A stretch of DNA of 64,000 nt from Rhynchopus sp. YZ270_cl-10 (lineage: Eukaryota > Euglenozoa > Diplonemea > Diplonemida > Diplonemidae), in the NCBI GenBank assembly GCA_964035575.1, contig OZ037915.1:434001-498000 (forward strand), written 5' to 3'. The notes below the pieces were generated by a model, which was given only the letters and a program-made list of their open reading frames with translations, was not told the origin of the DNA and did not search any database. The position numbers were made by a program, and so were the translations under genes. Each line of letters starts with the position of its first letter. Within the stretch, counting starts at the first letter, position 1. This document shows, in pieces, positions 22,692 through 33,053 of this stretch.

Positions 22692-24776
22692 TCACTCACA
22701 GAGAAATCTCTCGTCAGAAGGGACACAGCACATAAAGCGATCCGTACGCAACACTTTGCAGCAGCGTTCTCCGTGTGTCGGCTGGCACCATGCACCTGCT
22801 GCAAGAAGAGCACCACCAGGTTGCCAGGTCGTGGCCACCACAATGCCTACATGAGGGTGTTGACCCTGAGCTGTTGGTTGCGTGAAGATGTGCCGTGCTT
22901 GAGGTGATGCGCACAAAGTCAGCTCGTCCACTGTGACCACGCCTCTTGCAAAGAGATTGTCGTATGTGTGAATCACGGTGCGAGTCTGTAGGAGTGTGTA
23001 GGGGTATGTGACTGGGGCTCAAGAAGTAGTGAAGGGGGTTTGAACAGGGCTTTGGTCCAGTCAAAAGAGACAACTTACATACTCTGTCTCATCAGCTATT
23101 TCTGCGGCTGTTCTCCCTTCGTTGTTGGGCAAGTCTTCAGAAGCATTAAATTCGTAGAGTGTATCCGGAACATCGTAACCTTTCCACGGGTTGTATGATA
23201 ACCAGGCACAGTGCAATGCAGTGTTCCCTTTCCTGTCCACAGCGTCCACTTCTGCACCCATGTTAAGGAGTGTGCGAACTACCCAGTCGTTGGAGTGACC
23301 ATTGGATGCCGCGATGAGAGGTGTCCGCCTTGACCGGTTGCGCGCATAGACAGAGGCACCGTGCATCAGAAGCAAAGACACAACGGCGTTTTGCAGAGCA
23401 TGTATCGTGAGCAGGTCACGGTAGTGTTCATCATTGCTATCCATGCCAACGGCGAGGTGCAGTGCAGTATTGCGGTACGGATCCACAGCGTCCACCGACG
23501 CACCTGCTTGAAGAAGAGCCGCAACAGCAGGCTCACTGCCACATTTGGATGCGAGGTGGAGTGGTGTTTCACCTTGTCTGTTGCGCGCATCTACAGAGGC
23601 ACCTCGTTCGAGGAGCATGTCCACAACGACACGATGATGATCCTCCTTGACATCCTCCTTGTTATGCTCTGTGCCAACAGAATGGTGCAGTACAGTGTTG
23701 CCGTCACAGTCCACAGCCACCACCGACGCACCTCGCTCAAGAAGAGCAACAGCAGCACATGTGTTGTCATGCTCACATGCTACGTGGAGGGGTGTCTTCC
23801 TGTCTTTGTTGCACGCATCGACAGAGGCACCTTGTTCGAGGAGCCTATCCACAACCACCCGATGATAACTCTCTCTGACGAAGTCGTGCTCTATTCCAAC
23901 GGCACAGTGCAGTGCAGTGTTGCCCTTCCGGTCCATAGCCACCACCGACGCACCTCGCTCAAGAAGAGCAAGAGCGGCACATGTGTTGTCACACGCACAT
24001 GCTATGTGGAGGGGTGTTTGCATGACTTTGTTACACGCATCGACAGAGGCACCTCGTTCCAGGAGCATGTTCACAACGTCACTCTGAGGTTCATAATAGG
24101 GAAACCGAAAATCTAAGGCTACCTCATAGTGCAGTGCAGTGTCGCCATCACAGTCCACAGCCACCACCGACGCACCTGCTTCAAGCAGAGCAACAGCGGT
24201 ATATAGCTTGTGATGCTGACATGCTACGTGGAGGGGTGTTTGCATGACCTTATTGCGCGCATCGACAGAGATACCTCCCTTGAGGAGCATGTCCACAATT
24301 AAGGAATCACCGTGTGTTGAGGCGTGCAATGCAGTGTTGCCAGTACTGTCCACAGCCACCACCGACGCACCCCGTGTGATGAGCTCGCTGAGACAGTCAA
24401 GGTTTCCCATGGCAGCAAAGTGGAGTGCAGTCCTACCGGAAGGTGACGCAACGTCTATCCCCGCACCAGCATCAAGAAGAAGAATTAAACACTCAATATG
24501 GTCGTTGTACGCACAGTTCATGAGAGGCGTGGCTTCCTCGGAGTGGTAACCCACGTGCAACGAGTAGGACCGCGAGTGCGCATCCAACCGACGAACGTTG
24601 CTTGTGTCAGGCGCAAACTCTTTGGAAAGAACCTCCTCAAGCAATTCCGGCTTGTCTTCCCTGCACCACTTGCACACATTTTCGAATGCGGTCGCCACTG
24701 ACACCTCATCTGCTTCACACCTCCTTCGCTTTGATGGGTTCTCATCTGATGTGCTGTCTGCGTGTCGCTTCGACAT
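22692..24776 (-). CDS. ankyrin-repeat protein B (best-preserved array member)
   Basis: Proposed exons 24776-23079 and 22985-22692, total 663 residues. Start is the MSKRHADS ATG shared by the array; the frame runs 24 codons further up but through leader sequence. Bipartite NLS at residues 3-19. About 13 ankyrin repeats alternate between a 33-residue form (TPLHVAC...LLERGASVVAV) and a 41-48-residue form (GNTALH...VVVDMLLERGASVDAR). Exon 1 ends AAEIADETEY at a GTAAGT donor; a 93-nt intron ends CTACAG and the frame continues TRTVIHTYDNLFARGVV to DERFLCE. Without splicing the protein ends VSCLF after exon 1. The Cys/His-rich exon 2 is conserved as DNA in other spacers but its frame is open only here, so that exon is less certain than exon 1. 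Confidence 0.75.
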
Positions 24777-25030
24777 GGTTTTGTAGGATATCCTGGCACG
24801 AGGAAATTCAGGTATAATGTGGCGAAATGGGGAGAAAGGGTGTGACAATGGGAGTTGGTGTGGTGCACCCGGGATGCCTTATTTTGTTATTCAATAGATG
24901 TGTGCACTTTCAAACCTACTGTGAAGGGCGTGAAAGTGCAAACCATCCTGTAGCCGACACCAGGGTGTGACTCATTTAAGAAGAATACAGAATTAAGAAA
25001 ACACAGAACAAAACGGGGTGTTTGTGTTCT
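24777..25030 (-). promoter_or_regulatory. type I leader of ankyrin gene B
   Basis: Reads CCACATTATACCTGAATTTC shortly before the ATG, with a possible TATA-like element. Near-identical leaders precede C (26989-27245), D (30762-31040) and F (35509-35750). Confidence 0.5.
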
Positions 25031-25049
25031 AATAGTTACCCAGTGCAGC

Positions 25050-25345
25050 TCACTCACAGAGACATCTCTCGTCAGAAGGGACACAGCACATAAAGCGATC
25101 CGTACGCAACACTTTGCAGCAGCGTTCTCCGTGTGTCGGCTGGCACCATGCACCTGCTGCAAGAAGAGCACCACCAGGTTGCCAGGTCGTGGCCACCACA
25201 ATGCCTACATGAGGGTGTTGACCCTGAGCTGTTGGTTGCGTGAAGATGTGCCTTGCTTGAGGTGATGCGCACAAAGTCAGCTCGTCCACTGTGACCACGC
25301 CCCATGCAAAGAGATTGTCGTGTGTGTGTGAATCACGGTGCGGGG
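25050..25345 (-). other. conserved spacer block below gene C
   Basis: Copy of the block that forms proposed exon 2 of gene B. The frame through HPHVGIVVATTWQPGG is kept over most of the block, but a 2-nt longer CA tract near its start puts it out of phase with the GTAAGT donor of gene C. Confidence 0.6.
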
Positions 25346-25481
25346 CTGTAGGTGTGTAGGGGTATGTCGTGAAGAATAAACATGAAACACCGCCTTTTTT
25401 AGCCATTCAGAAAGTTTTCACAATCATTGTTTGGGGTGATTGTAGCAAAAAGGAGGGGGTTTGAACAGGGCTTTCGTCCAG

Positions 25482-26988
25482 TCACAAGAGACAACTTACA
25501 TACTCTGTCTCATCAGCTATTTCTGCGGCTGTTCTCCCTTCGTTGTTGGGCAAGTCGTCAGAAGCATTAAATTCGTAGAGTGTATGATGAACCATGCTAC
25601 CTACCCACGCGTTGTATGTTAGGAAGACACAGTGCAATGCAGTGTTTCCGTCCCTGTCCACAGCGTCCACTTCCGCACCCATGTTAAGGAGTGTGTGAGC
25701 AATAGAGTCATTGGTGCCGCAGGCTGCCGTGATGAGAGGTGTCTCCCTTGACCGGTTGCGCACATAGACAGAGGCACCGTGCATCAGAAGCAAAGACACA
25801 ACGGCGTCTTGCAGTTTATGTGTGGTGTCGTGGTCACCAACACACTCGTCGAACTCACGATCCATGCCAGCCACGAGGTGCAGTGCAGTATCACGGTCCG
25901 AATCGACAGCGTCCACCGACGCTCCTGCTTGAAGAAGAGCCTCAACAGCAGGCACGTTGCCACGTTTGGATGCGAGGTGGAGTGGTGTTCTGCTGTGTCT
26001 GTTGCGCGCATCGACAGAGACACCTCGTTCGAGGAGCATGTCCACAACGACACGATGATGATCCTCCTGGACGTTGTTGTGATCTATTCCAACAGCATGG
26101 TGCAGTGCAGTGTTGCCCGTACAGTCCACAGCCACCACCGACGCACCTCGCTCAAGAAGAACAACAGCGACAGATGTGTTGTCATGCGCACATGCTACGT
26201 GGAGGGGTGTCATCCTGTCTTTGTTGCGCGCATCAACAGGCACCTCGTTCGAGGAGCATGTTCACAACGTCCCTATTATATTCATCATCTACTTCAAGCC
26301 GTAAATCTAAGGTAACAGCACAGTGCAGTGCAGTGTTGCCGTCACGGTCCACAGCCACCACCGACGCACCTCCCTCAAGCAGAGCAACAGCGGTAGATGT
26401 GTTGTGCTCACATGCTATGTGGAGGGGTGTTTGCATGACTTTGTTTCGAGCATCGACAGAGGCACCTTCCTCGAGAAGCATGTCCACAACTTGAGCGGGA
26501 TCACCGTACGAGGCAGTCTCGCGTAGCGGACAAACAGCATGGTGCAATGCAGTGTTGCCTTGCCGGTCCACAGCACCCACCGACGCACCCCGTGTGATGA
26601 GCTCGCTGAGACAGTCAAGGGTCCCCTTAGCAGCATAGTGGAGTGCAGTCATACCGGAAGGTGACGCAACGTCCATCCCCGCACCAGCATCGAGGAGAAG
26701 AACCAAACACTCAATATGGTCATTGGATGCACAGATCATGAGAGGAGTGAAGTGCTGGCCGGTGTGAGCCATCAGGAACGAGGAGGTCGCATCCAACGGA
26801 CTACCAACGTTGCTTGTGTCAGGCGCAAACTCTTTGGAAAGAACCTCCTCAAGCAATTCCGGCTTGTCTTCCCTGCACCACTTGCACACATTTTCGAATG
26901 CGGTCGCCACTGACACCTCATCTGCTTCACACCTCCTTCGCTTTGATGGGTTCTCATCTGATGTGCTGTCTGCGTGTCGCTTCGACAT
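25482..26988 (-). pseudogene. ankyrin-repeat gene C, one frameshift
   Basis: Starts with the array leader MSKRHADSTSDENPSKRR (NLS). The frame 26988-26233 ends at NMLLERGAC and the next, 26243-25482, resumes with VDARNKDRMTPLHV. Compared with sister copies, two bases are missing at about 26238 in the linker that normally encodes ERGASVDARN. Otherwise it keeps about 11 repeats and the C-terminal block NNEGRTAAEIADETEY with a GTAAGT donor. It may be a pseudogene, a programmed or tolerated slip, or a sequencing error. Type I leader. Confidence 0.65.
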
Positions 26989-27261
26989 GGTTTTGTGGGA
27001 TGTCCTGGGTACAAGGAAATTCAGGTATAATGTGGCGAAATGGGGAGAAAGGGTGTGACAATGGGAGTTGGCGAGGTGCCTCTGGGACGCTTTATTTTGT
27101 TATTCAATAGTTATGTGTAGTTTCAAACCTGCTGTGAAGGGCGTGAAAGTGCAAACCATCCTGTAGCCGACACCAGGTGTGACTCATTTAAGAAGAATAC
27201 AGAATTAAGAAAATACAGAATAAAACGGGGTGTTTGTGTTCTAATAGTTACCCAGTGCAGC

Positions 27262-27555
27262 TCACTCACAGAGACATCTCTCGTCAGAAGGGACACAGCA
27301 CATAAAGCGATCCGTACGCAACACTTTGCAGCAGCGTTCTCCGTGTGTCGGCTGGCACCATGCACCTGCTGCAAGAAGAGCACCACCAGGTTGCCAGGTC
27401 GTGGCCACCACAATGCCTACATGAGGGTGTTGACCCTGAGCTGTTGGTTGCGTGAAGATGTGCCTTGCTTGAGGTGATGCGCACAAAGTCAGCTCGTCCA
27501 CTGTGACCACGCCTCATGCACAAAGCTTGTCGTATGCGTGAATCACGGTGCGAGT
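27262..27555 (-). other. conserved spacer block, displaced exon 2 copy
   Basis: Same block as exon 2 of gene B, with a stop early in the frame. It belongs below gene D but is now separated from it by the tyrosine-recombinase element (about 27.66-29.14 kb). Confidence 0.6.
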
Positions 27556-27593
27556 CTGTAGGAGTGTGTAGGGGTATGTCGTGAAGAATAAAG

Positions 27594-27640
27594 TGAAGTT
27601 GATAGTGCAAACGCCTCTGGGACGCAGGCACTGACACTCC
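27594..27640 (+). repeat. dispersed hairpin repeat, family H3
   Basis: GAAGTTGATAGTGCAAACGC, CTCTGGGACGCAGGCACTGAC; lies just left of the tyrosine-recombinase element. Confidence 0.6.
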
Positions 27641-27654
27641 GCCGGAATAAAAAA

Positions 27655-29145
27655 AATGTATTTTTATATGGTTTTAGTACCGTGAAAATCATGAATCACT
27701 TTTCACGCCTAGGCTGAGTGTGAAAATCAAGTAATGTTAGGGAACCACGGCTTAAAATCCCATGTTTGTGTGCTACTTCCAGGATTTGCACAAGGCAGAT
27801 CACGCCGCGTCGACCATTGGGACTTCCTACTCGAAGATGAATGCCTCAATGAAGATGAAACATGATATTCGTCTCCAGTCGTGGCCTAAACTCACCGTGC
27901 TTCTGAAGAAGTATGAGGAGAACACGACCGTGAAGCAGGGTGCAGTATTCACCACAGCAGAAATGCAGCAGTTTGTGGAGGAAGAGACCGATGACGCGCA
28001 CCACGTGGTCAGACAAGCATTTGTTGCTGTAGCCTTCAGTGGCGGTCTCCGAACGAAGAAAGCCCTTGAACTAACTCATGCGGATGTGTCACGGATGGAA
28101 AACACGGACGACGACTCTACGGTTTACAAGATCAATTTCGCGAGCCAAGGTCAGGGGAGTGCAGCAGGCATGTTCCTTCTACGTGACCGGCTACCTGTCG
28201 AAAGCGGTGAAAGTGTACTGTGCCGCCATCAACGATTCGTTGGTGATCAACGCATGATCCGCTGTCGAGTAAATGCGACATCTCGTTCACCCGATTGTGC
28301 GAAATTATACGTGAGTGCGGTGACCAAGAAGGCGTGACCTCTGGGGTTGACCAACGTCTCCTGGGGAAGACGGTGAAGTCGTGCATGAGCAGGGAACTAC
28401 TTTGCGGAAGGGAAACTCTCCGACTTCTGGGTTACCACCTAGAGGAATGTGCCTAAGTGTAGCCGCCGGGCTTTCTACTGCACCGACAGGAGCTGCGGCA
28501 CGCACTGGTGACATCCCTATGGAGAACACCCCTGTGGGGCAAGGCAAGGCGGTTCTTTGTCACAGGTGTCTCTGGGCTCGGCTGGCGCCTCGGCAAACCC
28601 GCGTCCTACACCGGTCATGCGTACAGACGGAGCGCAGCCCAGTTTCTTGTGGACAACGGCAGTACCACCGAAGCTCTGAAGAGACATTTCGGGTGGAAAA
28701 ATGAGCAGATGATCAACAGGTACACCGCCCGATCATCAAAGTCACAGCTCGAAATCTCAGACATGTTTGCAACTTCCGCTCCGAAGTGATTGTGAATGGG
28801 AGGGGTCAAAATCAAAAACACATCATCAATACTGGTTGTTCACTCTCACGAGTGAATAAACCAAGTCCGTAAAAAAAAAAAAAATAGACAAGTCTCAAAA
28901 AAAAGGAGAACTCCTGCCCTCCTTATCTGAATACATCTTTCTCTCCTTCTCAACACCACATCACCACTCAGTACCGAACACATGCATATTTTCATCTTTG
29001 ACTTTATTTCATGAAATAACACTCTGTATTAAATGCAAAATCAGAGCTTGATTTCCACTTATGGATGTGATTTTCACTCGTTCTAATCACTCTTGAAAAT
29101 CACATCCATGCGTGAAAATCAGGCTTTCTGCTTTTCATTTAATAA
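27655..29145 (+). mobile_element. broken tyrosine-recombinase element (Crypton-like)
   Basis: The only plus-strand coding remnant in the window. Between about 27762 and 28789 lie pieces of one tyrosine recombinase: an upstream piece with the Arg-bearing box GGLRTKKALELTHADV and a downstream piece with GHAYRRSAAQFL, LKRHFGW and the likely nucleophile Tyr in MINRYT. The reading frame is broken in roughly two or three places, so it is a fossil. Both margins carry TGAAAATCA words, and the right margin has a perfect fold-back (29063-29109). No reverse transcriptase, capsid or LTR was seen, which favours a Crypton DNA transposon over a DIRS retroelement; the family remains open. It sits in what was the spacer/intron of ankyrin gene D. 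Ends are approximate and no target duplication was found. Confidence 0.75.
29063..29109. repeat. perfect inverted repeat at recombinase element end
   Basis: ATGGATGTGATTTTCA and TGAAAATCACATCCAT, 16-nt arms about 15 nt apart. TGAAAATCA recurs outside it and at the left margin (27682, 27721). Confidence 0.8.
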
Positions 29146-29159
29146 ATAGTCATTTTTAA

Positions 29160-29222
29160 ATGTGGACCTTTTTGATAATCTGGTTAGTGTAGCTGCCATT
29201 CACACAGTCCTCCCACATTTTT
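29160..29222. repeat. dispersed repeat, family H8
   Basis: TGTGGACCTTTTTGATAATC, GGTTAGTGTAGCTGCCATTC, ACACAGTCCTCCCACA. The same unit is at 36112-36175, below genes D and G, and shorter relatives are near 38405 and 44880. Confidence 0.65.
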
Positions 29223-30761
29223 TTGGATAACGGGTGGGGGTTTGAAGCCAGAGGGCTCTCGCCCAGTCAAAAGGATGACTGACATACTCTGTCTCATCAG
29301 CTATTTCTGCGGCTGTTCTCCCTTCGTTGTTGGGTAAGTCGTCAGAGGCATTAAATTCGCAGAGTGTACTCTGAATATCGTAACCTAACCACGGGTTGTA
29401 TGACAACCAGGCACAGTGCAATGCAGTGCCCCCTGCCCTACCCACAGCGTCCACTTCCGCACCCATGTTTAGGAGTGTGTAAACAATATAGTGGTTGCTG
29501 CCGCAGGCTGCCGTGATGAGAGGTGTCTGCCTTGACCGGTTGCGCGCATCGACGGAGGCACCGTGCATCAGAAGCAAGGGCACAACGGCGTTTTGCAGAT
29601 CCTGTGTGACGCGAAAGCCATCAGGCTCACACTCGTCCACCTCGCGATCCATGCCTGCAACGAGGTGCAGTGCAGTATTGCGGTACGGATCCACAGCGTC
29701 CACCGACGCACCTGCTTGAAGAAGAGCCGCAACAGCAGGCTCACTGCCACATTTGGATGCGAGGTGGAGTGGTGTTTCACCTTGTCTGTTGCGCACATTG
29801 AAAGACACCTCGTTCGAGGAGCATGTCCACAACGACACGCTGATAACCACGATGATACCCCTCCCTGATGTTGTCGTACTCTATGCCAACAGCACAGTGC
29901 AGTGCAGTGTTGCCGTCAGAGTCCACAGCTACCACCGACGCACCTCGCTCAAGAAGAAAAGCTGCAGCACATGTGTTGTCATACGCACATGCTACGTGAA
30001 GGGGTGTTGCACTGTGTCTGTTGCGGGCATCGACAGAGGCACCTCGTTCCAGGAGCATGTCCACAACGACACTATTTTCTTCATCCTCGGCATAACGGAT
30101 CTAAGGCAACTTCGTGGTGTAGTGCAGTGTCGCCGTAACAGTCCACAGCCACCACCGACGCACCTCGCTCAAGAAGAGCAGCAGCGGTAGATACGTTATC
30201 ACGCGCACATGCTACGTGGAGGGGTGTTCGCATGCCTTTGTTGCGCACATCAACAGAGATACCTTCCTCGAGGAGCATGTTCACAACTAAGGGGTCACCG
30301 TTTGCTGCGGCCTCGTGCAATGCAGTGCCACCACCACAGTCCACAGCACCCACCGACGCACCCCGTGTGATGAGCTCGCTGAGACATTCAAGGTTTCCCC
30401 TGGCAACAAAGTGGAGTGCAGTCATACCGGAAGTTGACGCAACGTCCATCCCCGCACCAGCATCGAGGAGAAGAGCCAAACACTCAATACGGTCTTTGGC
30501 TGCACAGATCATGAGAGGCGTGACTCCCTCCCCATACTCACACGTTTCCTGAAACGAGTACGCATCCAACGGACTACCAACGTTGCTTGTGTCAGGCGCA
30601 AACTCTTTGGAAAGAACCTCCTCAAGCAATTCCGGCTTGTCTTCCCTGTACCACTTGCACACATTTTCGAATGCGGTCGCCACTGACACCTCATCTGCTT
30701 CACACCTCCTTCGCTTTGATGGACTCTCATCTGATGTGCTGTCTGCGTGTCGCTTCGACAT
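29200..30761 (-). pseudogene. ankyrin-repeat gene D, two frameshifts
   Basis: Three successive frames, 30761-30081, 30064-29777 and 29850-29200, together hold the array leader MSKRHADSTSDESPSKRR and about 12 ankyrin repeats. One frame change is near 30070-30100, where the sequence is rearranged against sisters. The other is near 29805, where two bases are lost at the same linker as in gene C. The exon-end donor is GTCAGT instead of GTAAGT; the frame therefore runs on to SHPFDWARALWLQ. The tyrosine-recombinase element lies immediately downstream. Most likely a pseudogene. Type I leader. Confidence 0.7.
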
Positions 30762-31072
30762 GGTTTTGTGGAGTGTCCTGGCACGAGGAAATTCAGGTGT
30801 AATGTGGTGTGGGTGTGATGGGGAAAGGGTGTGACAATGGGTATTTGTGAAATGGGGTGAAAGGGTGTGACAATGGGAGTTAGCGAGGTGCCTCTGGGAC
30901 GCTTAATTTGTTATTCAATAGTGATGTGTACTTTCAAACCTGCTGTGAAGGGCGTGAAAGTGCAAACCATCCTGTAGCCGACACCAGGTGTGACTCATTT
31001 AAGAAGAACACGGAATTAAGAAAACACGGAATAAAACGGGGTGTTTGTGTTCTAATAGTTACCCAGTGCAGC

Positions 31073-31299
31073 TCACTCACAGAGACATCTCTCGTCAGAA
31101 GGGACACAGCACATAAAGCGATCCGTACGCAACACTTTGCAGCAGCGTTCTCCGTGTGTCGGCTGGCATCATGCACCTGCTACAAGAAGTGCACCACCAG
31201 GTTGCCAGGTCGTGGCCACCACAATGCCTACATGAGGGTGTTGACCCTGAGCTGTTGGTTGCGTGAAGATGTGCCGTGCTTGAGGTGATGCGCACAAAG
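31073..31299 (-). other. truncated spacer block below gene E
   Basis: Copy of the exon 2 block that stops at GCGCACAAAG and joins directly to AACCCAGAGGGCTTTC at the 3' end of gene E. The intron and the start of exon 2 have been deleted. Confidence 0.65.
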
Positions 31300-31316
31300 A
31301 ACCCAGAGGGCTTTCA

Positions 31317-32888
31317 TCACCAAAAGGGGTAACGTTCACGGTCATCAGCTATTTCTGCGGCTGTTCTCCCTTCGTTGTTGGGTAAGTCTTCAGAGGCATT
31401 AAATTCGCAGAGTGTCATACTAACCATGCCACCTATCCTCGGGTTGAATGTTAGTCTGGCACGGTGCAGTGCAGTGTCTCCTGCCCTGTCCACAGCGTCC
31501 ACTTCCGCACCCATGTTAAGGAGTGTGCGAACAATATAGTCATTGCTGCCGCAGGATGCCGTGATGAGAGGTGTCTCCCTTGACAGGTTGCGCGCATAGA
31601 CAGAGGCACCGTGCATCAGAAGCAAGAGCACAATGGCGTCTTGCAGATCATGTCTGGTGTCGTAGTCACCATACTGGTACAGATCGCGGTCTATGCCAGC
31701 AACGTTGTGCAGTGCAGTATTGCGGTCCGCATCCACAGCGTCCACCGACACACCTGCTTGAAGAAGAGCCGCAACAGCAGGCTCGTTGCCACATTTGGAT
31801 GCGAGGTGGAGTGGTGTTTCATTGCGGCTGTTGCGCACATCGACAGAGACACCTCGTTCCAGGAGCATGTCCACAACTGCACGATGATGACCCTTCTTGT
31901 CGTTCCTGTGCACTATGCCAACAGCATGGTGCAGTGCAGTGTTGCCGTCACAGTCCACAGCCACCACCGACGCACCTCGCTCAAGAAGAAAAGCTGCAGC
32001 ACATGTGTTGTCATACGCACATGCTACGTGGAGGGGTGTCATCCTGTCTCTGTTGCGCGCATCGACAGAGGCACCTCGTTCGAGGAGCATGTCCACAACT
32101 ACACGATGATAATCCTCCTTGACGCTGTTGTAATCTAAGGCAACAGCATGGTGCAGTGCAGTGTCGCCCGTACAGTCCACAGCCACCACCGACGCACCTC
32201 CCTCAAGAAGAGCAACAGCGACAGATGTGTTGTTATTCCATGCTACGTGGAGGGGTGTTTGCATGAATTTCTTGCGCGCATCCACAGAGGCACCTCCCTT
32301 GAGGAGCATGTCCACAATTAAGGAATCACCGTGTGCTGCGGCCTCGTGCAATGCAGTGTTGCCACGATTGTCCACAGCACCCACCAACGCACCCCGTGTG
32401 ATGAGCTCGCCGAGACAGTCAAGGTTCTTCCGCCTGGCAGCAAAGTGGAGTGCAGTCATACCGGAAGTTGACGCAACGTCCATCCCCGCACCAGCATCGA
32501 GGAGAAGAGCCAAACACTCAATATGGTTTTTGGCTGCACAGATCATGAGAGAGGTGAAACCCTCCTCGTGGTAAGTCATCGGGAACGGCTGGCACGCATC
32601 CAACGGACTACCAACGTTGTTTGTGTCAGGCGCAAACTCTTTGGAAAGAACCTCCTCAAGCAATTCCGGCTTGTCTTCCCTGCACCACTTGCACACATTT
32701 TCGAATGCGATCGCCACTGACACCTCATCTGCTTCACACCTCCTTCGCTTTGATGGGCTCTCATCTGATGTGCTGTCGCTTCGACATGGTTGTGTTCTCT
32801 TCAAAATTTGTGTACTTTTCAAACCTGTGAAGGGCGTGTCAAGAGAGGAATGCAGCAAAGTGTTGAAGTGCAAACATCTCTTCATCAT
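31317..32888 (-). CDS. ankyrin-repeat protein E, altered start
   Basis: Ankyrin frame with about 13 repeats and C-terminal block NNEGRTAAEIADDRERYPFW. The normal array ATG (32787) is out of frame because eight bases are missing between SKR and DSTSDES; it would yield only MSKRQHIR. The ankyrin frame stays open upstream, and the first in-frame ATG is at 32888 (MMKRCLHFNTLLHSSLDTPF), inside what is leader sequence in the sisters. Either that start is used or the gene is dead. The KRRRC half of the NLS remains. Type II leader. The exon 2 donor is lost by the deletion at its 3' end. Confidence 0.6.
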   Translation of the reverse strand: MMKRCLHFNTLLHSSLDTPFTGLKSTQILKRTQPCRSDSTSDESPSKRRRCEADEVSVAIAFENVCKWCREDKPELLEEVLSKEFAPDTNNVGSPLDACQPFPMTYHEEGFTSLMICAAKNHIECLALLLDAGAGMDVASTSGMTALHFAARRKNLDCLGELITRGALVGAVDNRGNTALHEAAAHGDSLIVDMLLKGGASVDARKKFMQTPLHVAWNNNTSVAVALLEGGASVVAVDCTGDTALHHAVALDYNSVKEDYHRVVVDMLLERGASVDARNRDRMTPLHVACAYDNTCAAAFLLERGASVVAVDCDGNTALHHAVGIVHRNDKKGHHRAVVDMLLERGVSVDVRNSRNETPLHLASKCGNEPAVAALLQAGVSVDAVDADRNTALHNVAGIDRDLYQYGDYDTRHDLQDAIVLLLLMHGASVYARNLSRETPLITASCGSNDYIVRTLLNMGAEVDAVDRAGDTALHRARLTFNPRIGGMVSMTLCEFNASEDLPNNEGRTAAEIADDRERYPFW

Positions 32889-33053
32889 ATGGCATGCAGG
32901 TCGCACCAGCCCACATACAGATGCAGGCACATAGTACTCTGTAGCCGACACGAGGAGATGTGACTCATTGAAGAAGACACAGAATAAACGGGGTGTTTTG
33001 TGTTCTAATAGTTACCCAGTGTAGCTCACTCACAGAGACATCTCTTGTCAGAA

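Noticed and set aside
23361-24116. Plus-strand frames of up to 251 codons in the ankyrin array
   Set aside because: Mirror images of the ankyrin repeats; they recur only because the repeats do.
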